A stretch of 64,000 bases of DNA from Actinomycetota bacterium (GCA_016213625.1 JACQZZ010000042.1:111128-175127), one strand, 5' to 3'; shown: positions 17,345 through 25,587, counted from the stretch's first letter. Notes: generated by a model from the sequence alone, not told the origin. Translations and numbers: made by a program.

Positions 17345-17992
17345 TCAGGCCATCGCCGGTACTGCACCTTGGTCGACGGTGGGTGTGCGGTCCGCCCGCT
17401 TCGACACCCAGATCCGACCGCCGCACAGCGCGAAGCTCCACAGCACGAGCACCGTGTCCACCACCAGCAACACTGCTGCGGCCAGACCGAGGCCACGGAG
17501 ATGCATGTTCCACGTCGCCTGCTTGCCGACGCAGAACACGTCGCAACCCGGCTGTCCGCCGATCAGGACCGGGGTGTTGTCCTGGATCAGGTAGGTCGGG
17601 TGCTTGAGGTGTGCCGAGTCCTCCAGGTGGTGCACCTGCAGGTAGTAGTCGTACCCGGAGTTGACCATCACCGCCAGCAGGCCCACCAGGAACATCGCGG
17701 TGATCATCGCGAGCAGGCTGACCGCGGTGCGGCTGCCCCGCGAGTGCTCCGGGCGGAACGAGCGACGGGCGAGCGCCAGGGCGCCCACCGCCGCTGCCAA
17801 CAGGAACGGCAGCAGGATGGCCGAGATGCGCAGCCACAGCTGGAACGGCGGCTGACGCCGCTCGATCGCACCGACGGTGCGCTCCAGCGCCACCAGGATG
17901 AACGCATCGGCGAGCGCGACCACCACGGCGATGATCACCACCGTGGGCCAGCTGACGTCGAGCCCACGGAGGAACCGCCGCAGCCGCCTCAC
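17345..17992 (-). CDS. Four-helix membrane protein coupled to the multicopper oxidase
   Basis: A 215-residue unrecognised membrane protein with hydrophobic segments at ~12-32 (PTVVIIAVVVALADAFILV), ~48-68 (ISAILLPFLLAAAVGALALA), ~85-105 (VSLLAMITAMFLVGLLAVMV) and ~165-190 (LGLAAAVLLVVDTVLVLWSF). Between the last two lies an extracytoplasmic loop with two cysteines (GCDVFC). GTG 17992 overlaps the multicopper oxidase stop by 4 bp, so it is translated with it and may anchor or assist the enzyme. That is inference from position only. Confidence 0.75.
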   Translation of the reverse strand: MRRLRRFLRGLDVSWPTVVIIAVVVALADAFILVALERTVGAIERRQPPFQLWLRISAILLPFLLAAAVGALALARRSFRPEHSRGSRTAVSLLAMITAMFLVGLLAVMVNSGYDYYLQVHHLEDSAHLKHPTYLIQDNTPVLIGGQPGCDVFCVGKQATWNMHLRGLGLAAAVLLVVDTVLVLWSFALCGGRIWVSKRADRTPTVDQGAVPAMA

Positions 17993-20181
17993 GTGACCTC
18001 CCAGCCGAACATCATGGCGTGGTCCTCGTGGGCCAGGTTGTGGCAGTGGGCCACGTACTTGCCCGTGAAGTCGCGGAAGCCTCGGTACACGATCACCGAT
18101 TCGCTCGGGTCGAGGTTGATCAAGTCCTCCTTCGAGACGTCGTCCGGGTGACCGCGATCGGGGGTGGTGGCCACGGATCTGCCGTTGCGCATCACGGTGC
18201 GGTGCTCCTCCATGTGCAAGTGGAATGGGTGCACCCACCCACCACCGCCGTTGCGGATCTCCCAGAGGTTGAAGCTGCCCTTCTTCTGTTGGGCGAGGGG
18301 GGTCTTGCCGGCCGGGTTGCGGAAGCTGGTCGCAGGCACGGTGGGATCGAACTGCCGACCGTTCACCAGCCACTCGAGCTCGCCGCCGGCGCTGCCACGC
18401 TCGACCTCGAAGATCATGCGGTTGTCGAGCATGCTCTGCCAGTTCGACGGCAGCGGCGGCAACGTGGCCAGGCGCCGGTTGGGCGCCGGCATGAGGCTGT
18501 TGTCGGGAGCATCGTCACCGATGACGAACTGCAGCACCGGCACCTTGTAGTTGGGGTCCAACGACGTCCGTGACGACGTGTCCATCTTCCGGCCGTCACG
18601 CATTTTCATGATGTTGGTCAGGTAGATGATGTCGCCCTTGGTCGTCGGTGTGCCGTCCATGTAGCGGGTGAAGTCGACGATGAACTCGCGGCGCTTTGCC
18701 GGCCAGAGTTCGAACGAGTTGCGGGTGATGGCGAACGGGATGATCCCGCCGTCGGCCGCGATCTGGGTGAACGTCATGCACTGCTGTCCGTCGGGAATGC
18801 GGTACTGGCCCTGCAGTTCGTCGCCGGAGTAGCCGAGCGAGGCCGCCGACTTCGGGCCCTGGGTCGACGCCATCAGCTGGAGTTCGTAGCAACGGGCGAT
18901 CGACGCATCGAGGAAACGCAGCCGGTACTTGCGGCGCTTCACGGTCATCGTCGGGTAGGCGGTGCCGTTGACGGTGAAGATGTCGCCGACGAATCCGTGG
19001 TTGGGGAAGTGCTTGAAGAACGTCTTGCCCCACCATTCGGGGTGCACGCGGGGGTTCTGCGCGGCCGGGTACTCGCCGAGGCCGTCGTGCATGTCGTGGT
19101 GCACGGTGACGCCGTCGTCGAGCCGGCAGTCGTACAACGCGAGCGGAATGTCGTACTCCACGTCGAAGGAGCCGTCGGGGTTGTTGGTGCGCACACCCGG
19201 GAACCGGAGACCCTTGGTCTCGTCGCCCATGTCGCGGCCGCCCTTGGGGTCGTAGATCGGGTACAGGCCGACCATGCCCTTGTACACGTTGGCGCCGGTG
19301 TGATCCATGCGGTGGTCGTGGAACCAGAAGAAGCTCTGCTTCTCGCGGTCGTCGCCGCCCGCGGCCCAGTTCAGGTACAGGTTGTCCACCCACTGGCCCG
19401 GCTGGTAGCCGTGGTTGAACGGACCGTTGTTCATCGTGTGGTGCGGGTTGCCGTCGCTCTCGGGTGCCGTGTGAGCATTGTGCAGGTGGGTCAGGAACGA
19501 CAGGTCCGGGGCTCCGAAGTCCTGCCGGTCCAGGTTCTGCGGGTTCTGGTCGAGTTCGTTCTTGAAGCGCACCAGGCAGGGCTTGCCGTACTCGGCGTTG
19601 ATGCGCGGACCGGGGAACGTGCCGTTGAAGCCGTAGATGGTGCTCAGTGGCAACGAGCGAACCGTGCCGGCCGCCACTTGATTGCCGAGCTCGTCGAACG
19701 ACACGGTGGGCTGACCCGCGCTGTTGATGGGCATGACCGTCGACGAGGTGAAGGCGTGCTGTGCCACCTGCAGCTTGATCTCGTAGACGATCGGGTCGGG
19801 CAGGCCGACCTTGCTGCACCACATCTGGTGGCGTTCGTTGCCGAGCGAGTTCTGCTGGCCGATGCCGGGCCCCGGAGGGTTCCGCCAGTCGTACTTGTAG
19901 GTCAACGACGGCACCGGCGCGAGCGCCTTGGGAATCGGCAGCGAATCCACGAAGGGATTCATGATCAGAGGGCTGGTGGGGAACACCTCGGTGTACAACG
20001 CATCCGCCATCGCCACGGACGCTGCGTCGAAGACGCCGTCCTTCGACAGGAAGCCGTCATTCCGCAGTTCCGGCACCAGCAGCCCGCTCGTTGCTCCCAC
20101 CGCCACCGCAGCTGCGCCCGCTGCGCCCAGCTGCAAGAACGTGCGACGCGACGCGCCATGTTCACTCTCTACTTCGGTCAT
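17989..20181 (-). CDS. Tat-exported multicopper oxidase
   Basis: A 730-residue multicopper oxidase with a twin-arginine signal (ASRRTFLQLGAAGAAAVAVG, residues ~9-28). Copper motifs are visible: NPHHTMNNGPFNHGY, FFWFHDHRMDHTG, HPFHLHMEEH and the C-terminal HCHNLAHEDHAMMFG with the type 1 Met ligand. It is longer than laccases or CueO (~500) and closer in size to CotA/phenoxazinone-synthase-like oxidases with insertions. The reaction is oxidation of a phenol, metal ion or bilirubin-like substrate with O2. ATG 20181 is preceded by GGGAGAG; the frame extends 63 codons upstream but the Tat signal fixes the start. A palindrome at 20250-20271 is a candidate operator. Confidence 0.9.
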   Translation of the reverse strand: MTEVESEHGASRRTFLQLGAAGAAAVAVGATSGLLVPELRNDGFLSKDGVFDAASVAMADALYTEVFPTSPLIMNPFVDSLPIPKALAPVPSLTYKYDWRNPPGPGIGQQNSLGNERHQMWCSKVGLPDPIVYEIKLQVAQHAFTSSTVMPINSAGQPTVSFDELGNQVAAGTVRSLPLSTIYGFNGTFPGPRINAEYGKPCLVRFKNELDQNPQNLDRQDFGAPDLSFLTHLHNAHTAPESDGNPHHTMNNGPFNHGYQPGQWVDNLYLNWAAGGDDREKQSFFWFHDHRMDHTGANVYKGMVGLYPIYDPKGGRDMGDETKGLRFPGVRTNNPDGSFDVEYDIPLALYDCRLDDGVTVHHDMHDGLGEYPAAQNPRVHPEWWGKTFFKHFPNHGFVGDIFTVNGTAYPTMTVKRRKYRLRFLDASIARCYELQLMASTQGPKSAASLGYSGDELQGQYRIPDGQQCMTFTQIAADGGIIPFAITRNSFELWPAKRREFIVDFTRYMDGTPTTKGDIIYLTNIMKMRDGRKMDTSSRTSLDPNYKVPVLQFVIGDDAPDNSLMPAPNRRLATLPPLPSNWQSMLDNRMIFEVERGSAGGELEWLVNGRQFDPTVPATSFRNPAGKTPLAQQKKGSFNLWEIRNGGGGWVHPFHLHMEEHRTVMRNGRSVATTPDRGHPDDVSKEDLINLDPSESVIVYRGFRDFTGKYVAHCHNLAHEDHAMMFGWEVT

Positions 20182-20249
20182 GTGATTCTCTCCCGTCTTC
20201 ACTCCCGACAGTGACGTTGTAACGAGCGAACCCTCGGAAAACCTTCGGG

Positions 20250-20271
20250 AATCGTTCGGCCCCGAACGATT
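20250..20271. promoter_or_regulatory. 22-bp palindrome upstream of the multicopper oxidase
   Basis: Perfect arms AATCGTTCGG (20250-20259) and CCGAACGATT (20262-20271) around CC, in the 172-bp gap between two divergent genes. A terminator makes no sense here, since both genes run away from it, so a dimeric regulator's operator is the likely reading. CGAACGA-like half sites recur nearby (for example at ~20293). Confidence 0.6.
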
Positions 20272-20353
20272 TCGGGACCGGAGAGGGGCGAACGACCCTG
20301 GAAGTTGCCTGCTGACCAGGGGGACGATGGCGTCAACGATTCGAGGAGACGCC

Positions 20354-20593
20354 ATGCAACTGCAGCTCACCGACCACGAGGCCCACCTGTTGCGACAGGT
20401 GCTCGACTCCTACCTGAAGGACCTGCGCGGCGAGATCGTCGACACCGACAATCCGTCCTTCCGCCGCGAGCTGCGCGGCGAGCGAGATGCGTTGGTCTCC
20501 ATCGTCGATCGGCTGGACCACAACCCGTCCATGTCGCCGCCGGCCATCGTGAAGATGGTGCAGGTCACCACCGTCCTCACCGAGTACGACTGA
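20354..20593 (+). CDS. Small conserved protein of unknown function
   Basis: A 79-residue, charged, probably helical protein (MQLQLTDHEAHLLRQVLDS...LKDLRGEIVDTDNPSFRREL). It matches a pattern I recognise from many bacteria (L-x-D-x-E-x-x-L-L...VLxSYLxDLRxEIxDTDNxxFRxxL), function unknown to me. ATG 20354 has a GAGGAG ribosome site 7 nt upstream. The frame could start 9 codons earlier but lacks such a site. It is divergent from the multicopper oxidase and convergent with the CapA-like gene. Confidence 0.75.
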   Translation: MQLQLTDHEAHLLRQVLDSYLKDLRGEIVDTDNPSFRRELRGERDALVSIVDRLDHNPSMSPPAIVKMVQVTTVLTEYD

Positions 20594-20611
20594 GCGTCCG
20601 CCGAATCCCGG

Positions 20612-21769
20612 TCAGGGCGTCGACACCACGTACGGCGCCAACAGCGCCGACGTACGCATCCAACTGCCCGTGAGCGCGTCGTGGATGCCGACCAGCGTTG
20701 GGTCGGCCAGTGCCGAGGCCACCAGTCGAACGCGGCCCGCGCCTGCGTCGTACCACGTGGGCTTCACGACGGGCGCGGCCGACACGAAGGTGCCACCCTC
20801 TCCCCTGCTGAACGACACCGACGCCACCACGCCGTCGTAGGTGGACGGATGGTCCGAGCCCTGGTTCGCCACCAGGTTGCCCAGGCTGAGCAACGCGTAC
20901 TTGCCGTGGAACATCTCGATCGGCTGCAGCACGTGCGGGCCGTGCCCCACGAGCAGGTCGATGTCGGCCGACGCGAGCAGTTGGTCGGCGAGCATGCGCT
21001 GATCGGCCGAGCCCGACGAGTCGTACTCGTTGCCCCAGTGCACACTGACCACCACGATGTCCGCGCCGGCGGCGCGGGAGGCGTGCGCGTCGGTGAGGAT
21101 GCGCCCGGTGTCGATGACGTTGGCCATCCACGACTGCGGGGGCGACACGCCGTTGAAGCCCCACGTGTAGGCGAGGTGCGCCACGTGCACGCCGTCGACG
21201 TCGACGATCGGCAAGGTCGATGCCTCGGCCTCGCTGCGGGCCGTGCCGCTGTGCGCCACCTCTGCGGCGTCGAGTGCGTCGAGCGTCGCCGCGATGCCGG
21301 CAGCGCCTCGATCCATGGTGTGATTCGACACGGTGGAGCATCGGTTCCATCCGGCGGATGCGATGCCCGCGCCGATCTCGGCGGGGATGCCGAACTCGGG
21401 GTAGCCGCCGAGTGCGCTGCCCGCCGGCGCCACGGGCACCTCGAGGTGGCAGATCGACAGGTCGGCGGCGCTCACCGCCGGCGCGATGTCGGCGAAGATC
21501 GGCGCGAAGTCGTACGGCACGCCGGTGACGGCGCCGTACTGGCGGGCCCGCTCGACGATCGACGGGTGGGGCAGGATCTCGCCCGAGACCTCGATGGTGA
21601 ACGTCGGCGCGGAGGCCGCTGCATCGACACCTGCCGGCACCAGTGACAGGCCGTGCTGGTTGACGTCGGGCGTGGTGACGCGCAGTGCCAGCGAGCCCGC
21701 GAGGGCGCAGAGGAACACGGGAGCCGCCCACCACAGCGACACACGAGGGCGATCCGCTCCATCGACCAT
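20612..21769 (-). CDS. CapA-family metallophosphoesterase-like protein
   Basis: A 385-residue protein of the CapA (poly-gamma-glutamate synthesis/PGA_cap) family, calcineurin-like folds anchored outside the membrane. An N-terminal hydrophobic segment (LWWAAPVFLCALAGSLAL) is followed by IEVSGEILPHPSI, ADLSICHLEVPVAP, VSNHTMDRG, VVVSVHWGNEYD and LLVGHGPHVLQPIE, the usual order of CapA motifs. No capB or capC is nearby, so a polymer-synthesis role is not implied. ATG 21769 is preceded by CATACT (21781-21776) at 6 nt, a leaderless arrangement favouring it over an ATG at 21787. Confidence 0.85.
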   Translation of the reverse strand: MVDGADRPRVSLWWAAPVFLCALAGSLALRVTTPDVNQHGLSLVPAGVDAAASAPTFTIEVSGEILPHPSIVERARQYGAVTGVPYDFAPIFADIAPAVSAADLSICHLEVPVAPAGSALGGYPEFGIPAEIGAGIASAGWNRCSTVSNHTMDRGAAGIAATLDALDAAEVAHSGTARSEAEASTLPIVDVDGVHVAHLAYTWGFNGVSPPQSWMANVIDTGRILTDAHASRAAGADIVVVSVHWGNEYDSSGSADQRMLADQLLASADIDLLVGHGPHVLQPIEMFHGKYALLSLGNLVANQGSDHPSTYDGVVASVSFSRGEGGTFVSAAPVVKPTWYDAGAGRVRLVASALADPTLVGIHDALTGSWMRTSALLAPYVVSTP

Positions 21770-21876
21770 GAACGCAGTATGCAGCAATTCCTCGCGCGGA
21801 GGGTGGATGCTATCGCGCGCACCGCGCGAGCAACGTCACGACCCAGCCCGAGCCGAACCGCCCTCGCATCCACGTT

Positions 21877-21921
21877 CATGTCATCTCTCGACCGAGGAGT
21901 TCTCGGCCGAAGCATGACATG
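21877..21921. repeat. Compound inverted repeat
   Basis: Outer arms CATGTCAT (21877-21884) and ATGACATG (21914-21921) enclose an inner hairpin, CCGAG (21892-21896) with CTCGG (21902-21906). It lies in chromosomal DNA left of the integrated element, 108 bp from the CapA start. It could be a structured RNA, an operator pair or a terminator of a lost transcript; nothing decides between these. Confidence 0.5.
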
Positions 21922-21990
21922 ACCGTGAGAACCGGCATGCATCGAGGCGGTTGGCGGTGGCGGGTCGGCACTGGCCCGAAAACGAGAGAA

Positions 21991-22011
21991 CCCCAGGCGC
22001 TGGGCCTGGGG
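21991..22011 (-). terminator. Native tRNA-Leu terminator, displaced by the element
   Basis: Perfect 8-bp stem CCCCAGGC (21991-21998) with GCCTGGGG (22004-22011). On the minus strand it is followed by the T-rich tail TTCTCTCGTTTT, as in a Rho-independent terminator. It sits 8 nt beyond the position equivalent to the tRNA 3' end in the left att repeat. Before integration it would therefore have directly followed the tRNA-Leu gene now found at 26916-26999. Confidence 0.75.
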
Positions 22012-22015
22012 TTTC

Positions 22016-22033
22016 GTCGTGTCGAAGGGGGGA
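22016..22033. repeat. Left attachment repeat (attL core)
   Basis: GTCGTGTCGAAGGGGGGA, identical over 18 bp to 26912-26929. It contains the last 14 nt of the tRNA-Leu gene (complement) plus 4 nt beyond. Flanking bases differ from the right copy on both sides (TTTC before and GCC after, against AATT and CTT). Confidence 0.85.
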
Positions 22034-22139
22034 GCCACCAAGTTCGGTACCGGTCATTGGCGACTCGTCGGATGACCACGGAACTCCTGGCGGACGTGAA
22101 GAGCCTCACTCGTGGCGGCCGCCAGGAGGCATGTGACAA

Positions 22140-23876
22140 CTATCGGGGTTCCCGCGGCCAAGCCCGCAATGCGAGATCCGCCAGTTCGGCCTGCCGCGCG
22201 TCAATCGCCTCGGGGGTCCACGCCGTCTCGTCCGCCGCCGATCGCGTCAGCTGCAGATTCGAGCTTGCCAGAATCGGCTTTTTCACGGACCACGGCTTGT
22301 TGCCAATCCGACCGTTAACGCCCTTTTGCAGGAGCGCCATGTTGCCAATTCGGTGCACGTAAAGTCGATGCTCGTCCGGGGTGAACGAACTCCACTGGTC
22401 ACCTTTGGGTGACTTGGGCAGGATGTGCTCTAGATTCACCTTGCTGACGTCAGGGTTGACAACCAACTCGGGCTCGTCGTCACCACGTTCCTCAAGTTCG
22501 AGCGCCCGGAGAATGTATCGAGCCAGTGAACCCTTGACCAGACTCCATTCAGCAAAGTCGGCGCGGAATGCCTTGTCCGTAGAGACAAGGTTGTCGATTC
22601 CGGGATCCTTAAGAATATCCTCCGTCGTCTTGATCTTCTTGGCGCGGATCCGCTGGGCGACAGTGCAGAACGCGGCCTCTGCGACTCCGCCGCCCAGGCG
22701 CCCTGCGGCGAGACCACGGACGGACCAACACACCATGGTGCGAAGCAGCCGCTCGACCTCTGCCTTTTCGAACGTTGCCAGCGCCGCAAGGAGCATGGGA
22801 CGTGACTGTCCGAGATTGAAGTCGACGAGTACCTCTGCCGCCTGCCGAGTCTGTTCCCCGAACTCGCCCCACACGTCACTATCGACCGACAGCAGCGCGA
22901 AGTACAGGCGCGAGTTGACGGCCAACTCCTTGGCAAAGTTCACAGCGCTGGCAGAATCGACGACCTCCTCCTTGATTCGTGAATACAGTTCGCGCTCCCT
23001 AACGATTCCCTTACGGGAACTCATGTAGTGGCGCGCGAAGAGAGTGAATCGACTGTTACCCGCCCGAGGAGTGTCCAGATTGTTGAGAGTGATCACCCAC
23101 GCGTCGCGGACCTCATCGAGCCTTGTCCCAGAGTGGCTGAAGAGGTAGTTCTTTAGAAGGTCAGCAACCGTGAGATCGGCACCGCGATCGTTCAGGGTTT
23201 CGAAGATCAGAAACGCGTCAGCCTCGGTTGGCACGGTGATCATGATCACCTGAGCGGAGCTCTGCAGATAGGTCGAGAACTGATCGAGAGCGTTCTTCCA
23301 AGAGGCGCCTTGGCTGTCGCAGAACGACAAGACCTTTGCTTGGAGGTCATTCCAGGCGGCCTGGAGCAGCCGCTGGCTCTCGCAATTGGCGACCTGTCCG
23401 GGCACCACCTGGACGACCAACTTGTCGAAGAAGTCTCGATCGTCGCTGTTGAGAATGAGCTTCGGCTGATCCTTGCCGGCATGGCGATCGAACTTCGCGA
23501 CGAAGTCGGAGTGGATTGATCCCGCGTAGGCGACCTCACCACGCTCCCTGTACGCGTTCCGAATTGCGGCCATCAGGAGGCAGGTGGTTGCGAGACGTTG
23601 CTGTCCATCAATGACAGACTTGCGCCCAGCTGACTCGGCCTCGTTGGTGAGCACCACCGTCCCCAAGAAGTACGGTCTCCCCCGTTGGTGACCACGCATG
23701 AGATCGTCCCAGAACTCGGGCACCTGCGCCCGGATCTCCGCAGACTCCTCAGTGTCCTTCTCCTCCCTGGTGCGCCACGAGTACGAGCGCTGATACATCG
23801 GAACCTCGAGAAACTCAGTCTCTAGCACCGCAGCAACACCCAGGGCCTCATACGTTAAGAACTCAGCGTTCGACAC
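22140..23876 (-). CDS. GmrSD-like DUF262/DUF1524 nuclease (putative anti-phage)
   Basis: A 578-residue protein. Residues ~1-250 form a DUF262 (ParB-like NTPase) domain with VPMYQRSYSW (25-34) and VIDGQQRLAT (88-97), the expected nucleotide-binding motifs. The C-terminal ~110 residues form a DUF1524 HNH-like nuclease with VNLEHILPKS (His484) and RIGNMALLQKGVN followed by NKPWSVKKPILASSN. GmrSD-type enzymes are type IV restriction systems cutting modified phage DNA; relatives occur in SspE and BrxU. GTG 23876 has AGGAGGAG 6 nt upstream, which settles the start. It is the probable defence cargo of the element; the target modification is unknown. Confidence 0.85.
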   Translation of the reverse strand: MSNAEFLTYEALGVAAVLETEFLEVPMYQRSYSWRTREEKDTEESAEIRAQVPEFWDDLMRGHQRGRPYFLGTVVLTNEAESAGRKSVIDGQQRLATTCLLMAAIRNAYRERGEVAYAGSIHSDFVAKFDRHAGKDQPKLILNSDDRDFFDKLVVQVVPGQVANCESQRLLQAAWNDLQAKVLSFCDSQGASWKNALDQFSTYLQSSAQVIMITVPTEADAFLIFETLNDRGADLTVADLLKNYLFSHSGTRLDEVRDAWVITLNNLDTPRAGNSRFTLFARHYMSSRKGIVRERELYSRIKEEVVDSASAVNFAKELAVNSRLYFALLSVDSDVWGEFGEQTRQAAEVLVDFNLGQSRPMLLAALATFEKAEVERLLRTMVCWSVRGLAAGRLGGGVAEAAFCTVAQRIRAKKIKTTEDILKDPGIDNLVSTDKAFRADFAEWSLVKGSLARYILRALELEERGDDEPELVVNPDVSKVNLEHILPKSPKGDQWSSFTPDEHRLYVHRIGNMALLQKGVNGRIGNKPWSVKKPILASSNLQLTRSAADETAWTPEAIDARQAELADLALRAWPREPR

Positions 23877-24349
23877 AGCTCCTCCTCTGACTCGACCGTA
23901 GTGCAGTGTGAGGCCGTCCGATGATCCACCAGCCTCGGGTGCGAGCCCTGTATCACAGCACCCCCAAACTGCATTGACTGGCTCAGACTCCAGTCGGGCA
24001 CTACTTGTCCTCGAACGGACCACCTACGAGCGAGATGGGCGCACGCTCCAGACCGACGGCGGCCGGCCGCCTGCCGCTACTGGAAGCAGGACCCAGACGA
24101 CGAATCACTCACGCCGCCTCGATACCGGGTACACGCTGCCTGCCGGTGCACATGAGCCGCCGAGCCCGTAGGGCGAGAGCGGGACCGCCGAAGGCGGCAC
24201 GTCACGCTTGACATCGAACTACAAGGGTGTCATTCTTCGGTTCTCGCCCTAGTCGATTCAGAACCATTTTCCCGGGGCACGACTCCCGGTTGACAGCAGC
24301 AAACAAGCGCAGGGCCAACTCACACCCGTTTGTTTGCTGGAGGTTCGCC
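23877..24349. other. 473-bp gene-free region between DUF262 and rep, candidate origin/control region
   Basis: No ORF here has both a ribosome site and plausible coding character; frames of 87 and 68 codons (23908-24171, 24005-24211) are Arg/Pro-rich and rejected. It holds the divergent leaders of the DUF262 and rep genes, a short hairpin CCGCC-GAA-GGCGG (24187-24199) and an inverted repeat (24298-24338). Next to a replication initiator gene, this is where I would look for a double-strand origin. Confidence 0.45.
24298..24338 (+). repeat. Inverted repeat abutting the rep ribosome-binding site
   Basis: Arms AGCAAACAAGCG (24298-24309) and CGTTTGTTTGCT (24327-24338) pair over 12 positions with one G-T wobble-type mismatch, around a 17-nt loop. 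The right arm ends directly before the GGAGG site (24339-24343) of rep. It may act as translational/transcriptional control of Rep, as an operator or as part of the origin. Confidence 0.55.
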
Positions 24350-25393
24350 GTGCTCTCTGTAGAGCTCTGTTCCGGGGTCGATGCCCTGTATCTGTCCGCC
24401 CGAGGGGCCGCTCCCCAATCGCTGTTCGCCGATCTCGAGCAGGCGCGCGCCTCGGCTGAGCTGGATGGGCTTCCCGTCTCAACTCACCTTGGCGGGTATC
24501 CAGTCAAGGTCCAATCGAGAGCCTGGGGGAAGTACCGGTACTGCGCTGTTCATGAGCTGGCGAGGATCGGCTTCACGCCGAGCGAGACGCTTCCTGTCGT
24601 CCGCTTCCAGCCGACGGCCGTGGCGCTGCACGCACTCGGCCCCGAGCTGACCGTCCTGTGGGCCTCGAACTTCCTCGACGCCTGCGGAATCCAGGCCACG
24701 TTGCACGTGAGCCGGCTCGATCTGCACAGCGACTGGCACGGCGTCGAGTTCCACGCGAACGAGCGGAGCAACTTCGTCACGTACTCGACGCGCCGAGCAT
24801 TGTGGGAAGTCGCCGAAGAGTTGAGCGGACTCGCCTTCGGGAAGCGCGGAGGAGCGCTTATCTGCCGCATCTACGACAAGTCGCGCGAGATGGTCGAGAA
24901 GGGTCATGACTGGTGGCCGGACGTGTGGGGCCCGGCGTACGACTCCGAGCGGAAGGTCACACGCGTCGAGTTCGAGTTCAGTCGTGCCGGCCTCAAGGAG
25001 TTCGGTGTGGACGGTCCAGAGGAGGCCCTCGAACGGGCTCCGGAGCTCTGGGCGTACGCCACTTGCTCTTGGCTGTCGCTTCGCATCCCGACCCAAGATG
25101 ACACCCGATCGAGGTGGCCCGTCGATCCACGCTGGCAACTGGTCCAGGGTTCCTCGCTGGCTGGCAGATCTGCTCCAGCCACCCGCATTCGTGCCGGCAT
25201 CCGCGAGGGAGAGCTCAGGACTTTCCGAAAGCTGGCCACCGGCGTGTTGTCGAGCATGGCGGTGCCACTGGGAACCTTTGACATTCGCGACACCCTCCGA
25301 GCAGTCGAGCCAGAGCTCCGCGTGTACGAGCGGGTCAGCCAGAGGGACTTCGCCGACCGAGTCGATGAGAAGCGCCGACGGAGCACGCCATGA
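24350..25393 (+). CDS. Rep_trans-like replication initiation protein
   Basis: A 347-residue protein resembling the rolling-circle initiator family (Rep_trans, PF02486-like). Characteristic stretches: HVSRLDLHSDWHGVEF (119-134), ICRIYDKSREM (171-181), where Tyr175 is a candidate nicking residue, and VTRVEFEFSRAGLKEF (203-218). GTG 24350 is chosen because GGAGG lies 6 nt upstream; an in-frame start 41 codons earlier has no ribosome site and a weak N terminus. It should nick an origin on the excised element and permit replication of the circle. The assignment is by motif pattern only. Confidence 0.72.
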   Translation: MLSVELCSGVDALYLSARGAAPQSLFADLEQARASAELDGLPVSTHLGGYPVKVQSRAWGKYRYCAVHELARIGFTPSETLPVVRFQPTAVALHALGPELTVLWASNFLDACGIQATLHVSRLDLHSDWHGVEFHANERSNFVTYSTRRALWEVAEELSGLAFGKRGGALICRIYDKSREMVEKGHDWWPDVWGPAYDSERKVTRVEFEFSRAGLKEFGVDGPEEALERAPELWAYATCSWLSLRIPTQDDTRSRWPVDPRWQLVQGSSLAGRSAPATRIRAGIREGELRTFRKLATGVLSSMAVPLGTFDIRDTLRAVEPELRVYERVSQRDFADRVDEKRRRSTP

Positions 25394-25587
25394 GCGACTC
25401 GCCGAGCTGGTCGATCGTTGCGAAGACGCTGGTGCAGATCCAGCTGCGTATTGTTCTCGCCCAACAAGCAGAGGAGGCCATCGCCCATGCTGACGATCGC
25501 GTACATCCGGGTGTCGACGGAGGATCAGGTGGACTACTCCCCCGACGCCCAACGAAACCGGTGCCTCCAACACGCGATCAGTCATGA
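25390..25587 (+). CDS. Small ORF between rep and the recombinase, doubtful
   Basis: A 65-codon ORF whose ATG overlaps the rep stop by 4 bp (ATGA), the arrangement of coupled genes. The first ~32 residues (MSDSPSWSIVAKTLVQIQLR...) could form a small helical protein such as an excision factor; the last half lies inside the recombinase gene in another frame and is Pro/Gly/Arg-rich. I see no known motif. It may be only a spacer carrying the recombinase ribosome site. Confidence 0.25.
   Translation: MSDSPSWSIVAKTLVQIQLRIVLAQQAEEAIAHADDRVHPGVDGGSGGLLPRRPTKPVPPTRDQS

Larger units (their letters stand above)
21770..22139. other. Gene-free 370-bp stretch containing the tRNA terminator and attL
   Basis: No convincing ORF. 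It holds, left to right: the CapA leaderless promoter (to ~21781); a compound inverted repeat (21877-21921); the orphaned tRNA-Leu terminator hairpin (21991-22011); the left 18-bp att repeat (22016-22033); and ~100 bp of element DNA up to the stop of the DUF262 gene at 22140, in which I see nothing further. Confidence 0.7.

Noticed and set aside
20612..21769. Poly-gamma-glutamate capsule locus
   Set aside because: Only a CapA-like protein is present; no capB, capC or ligase genes are nearby.
23908..24211. Two short frames (87 and 68 codons) upstream of rep
   Set aside because: No ribosome site, biased Arg/Pro/Thr composition, no motif; treated as non-coding.
24208..24236. TTGACA at 24208 as a rep promoter
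   Set aside because: A hexamer at 17-nt spacing (CATTCT) matches only half of the -10 consensus; not enough to call.
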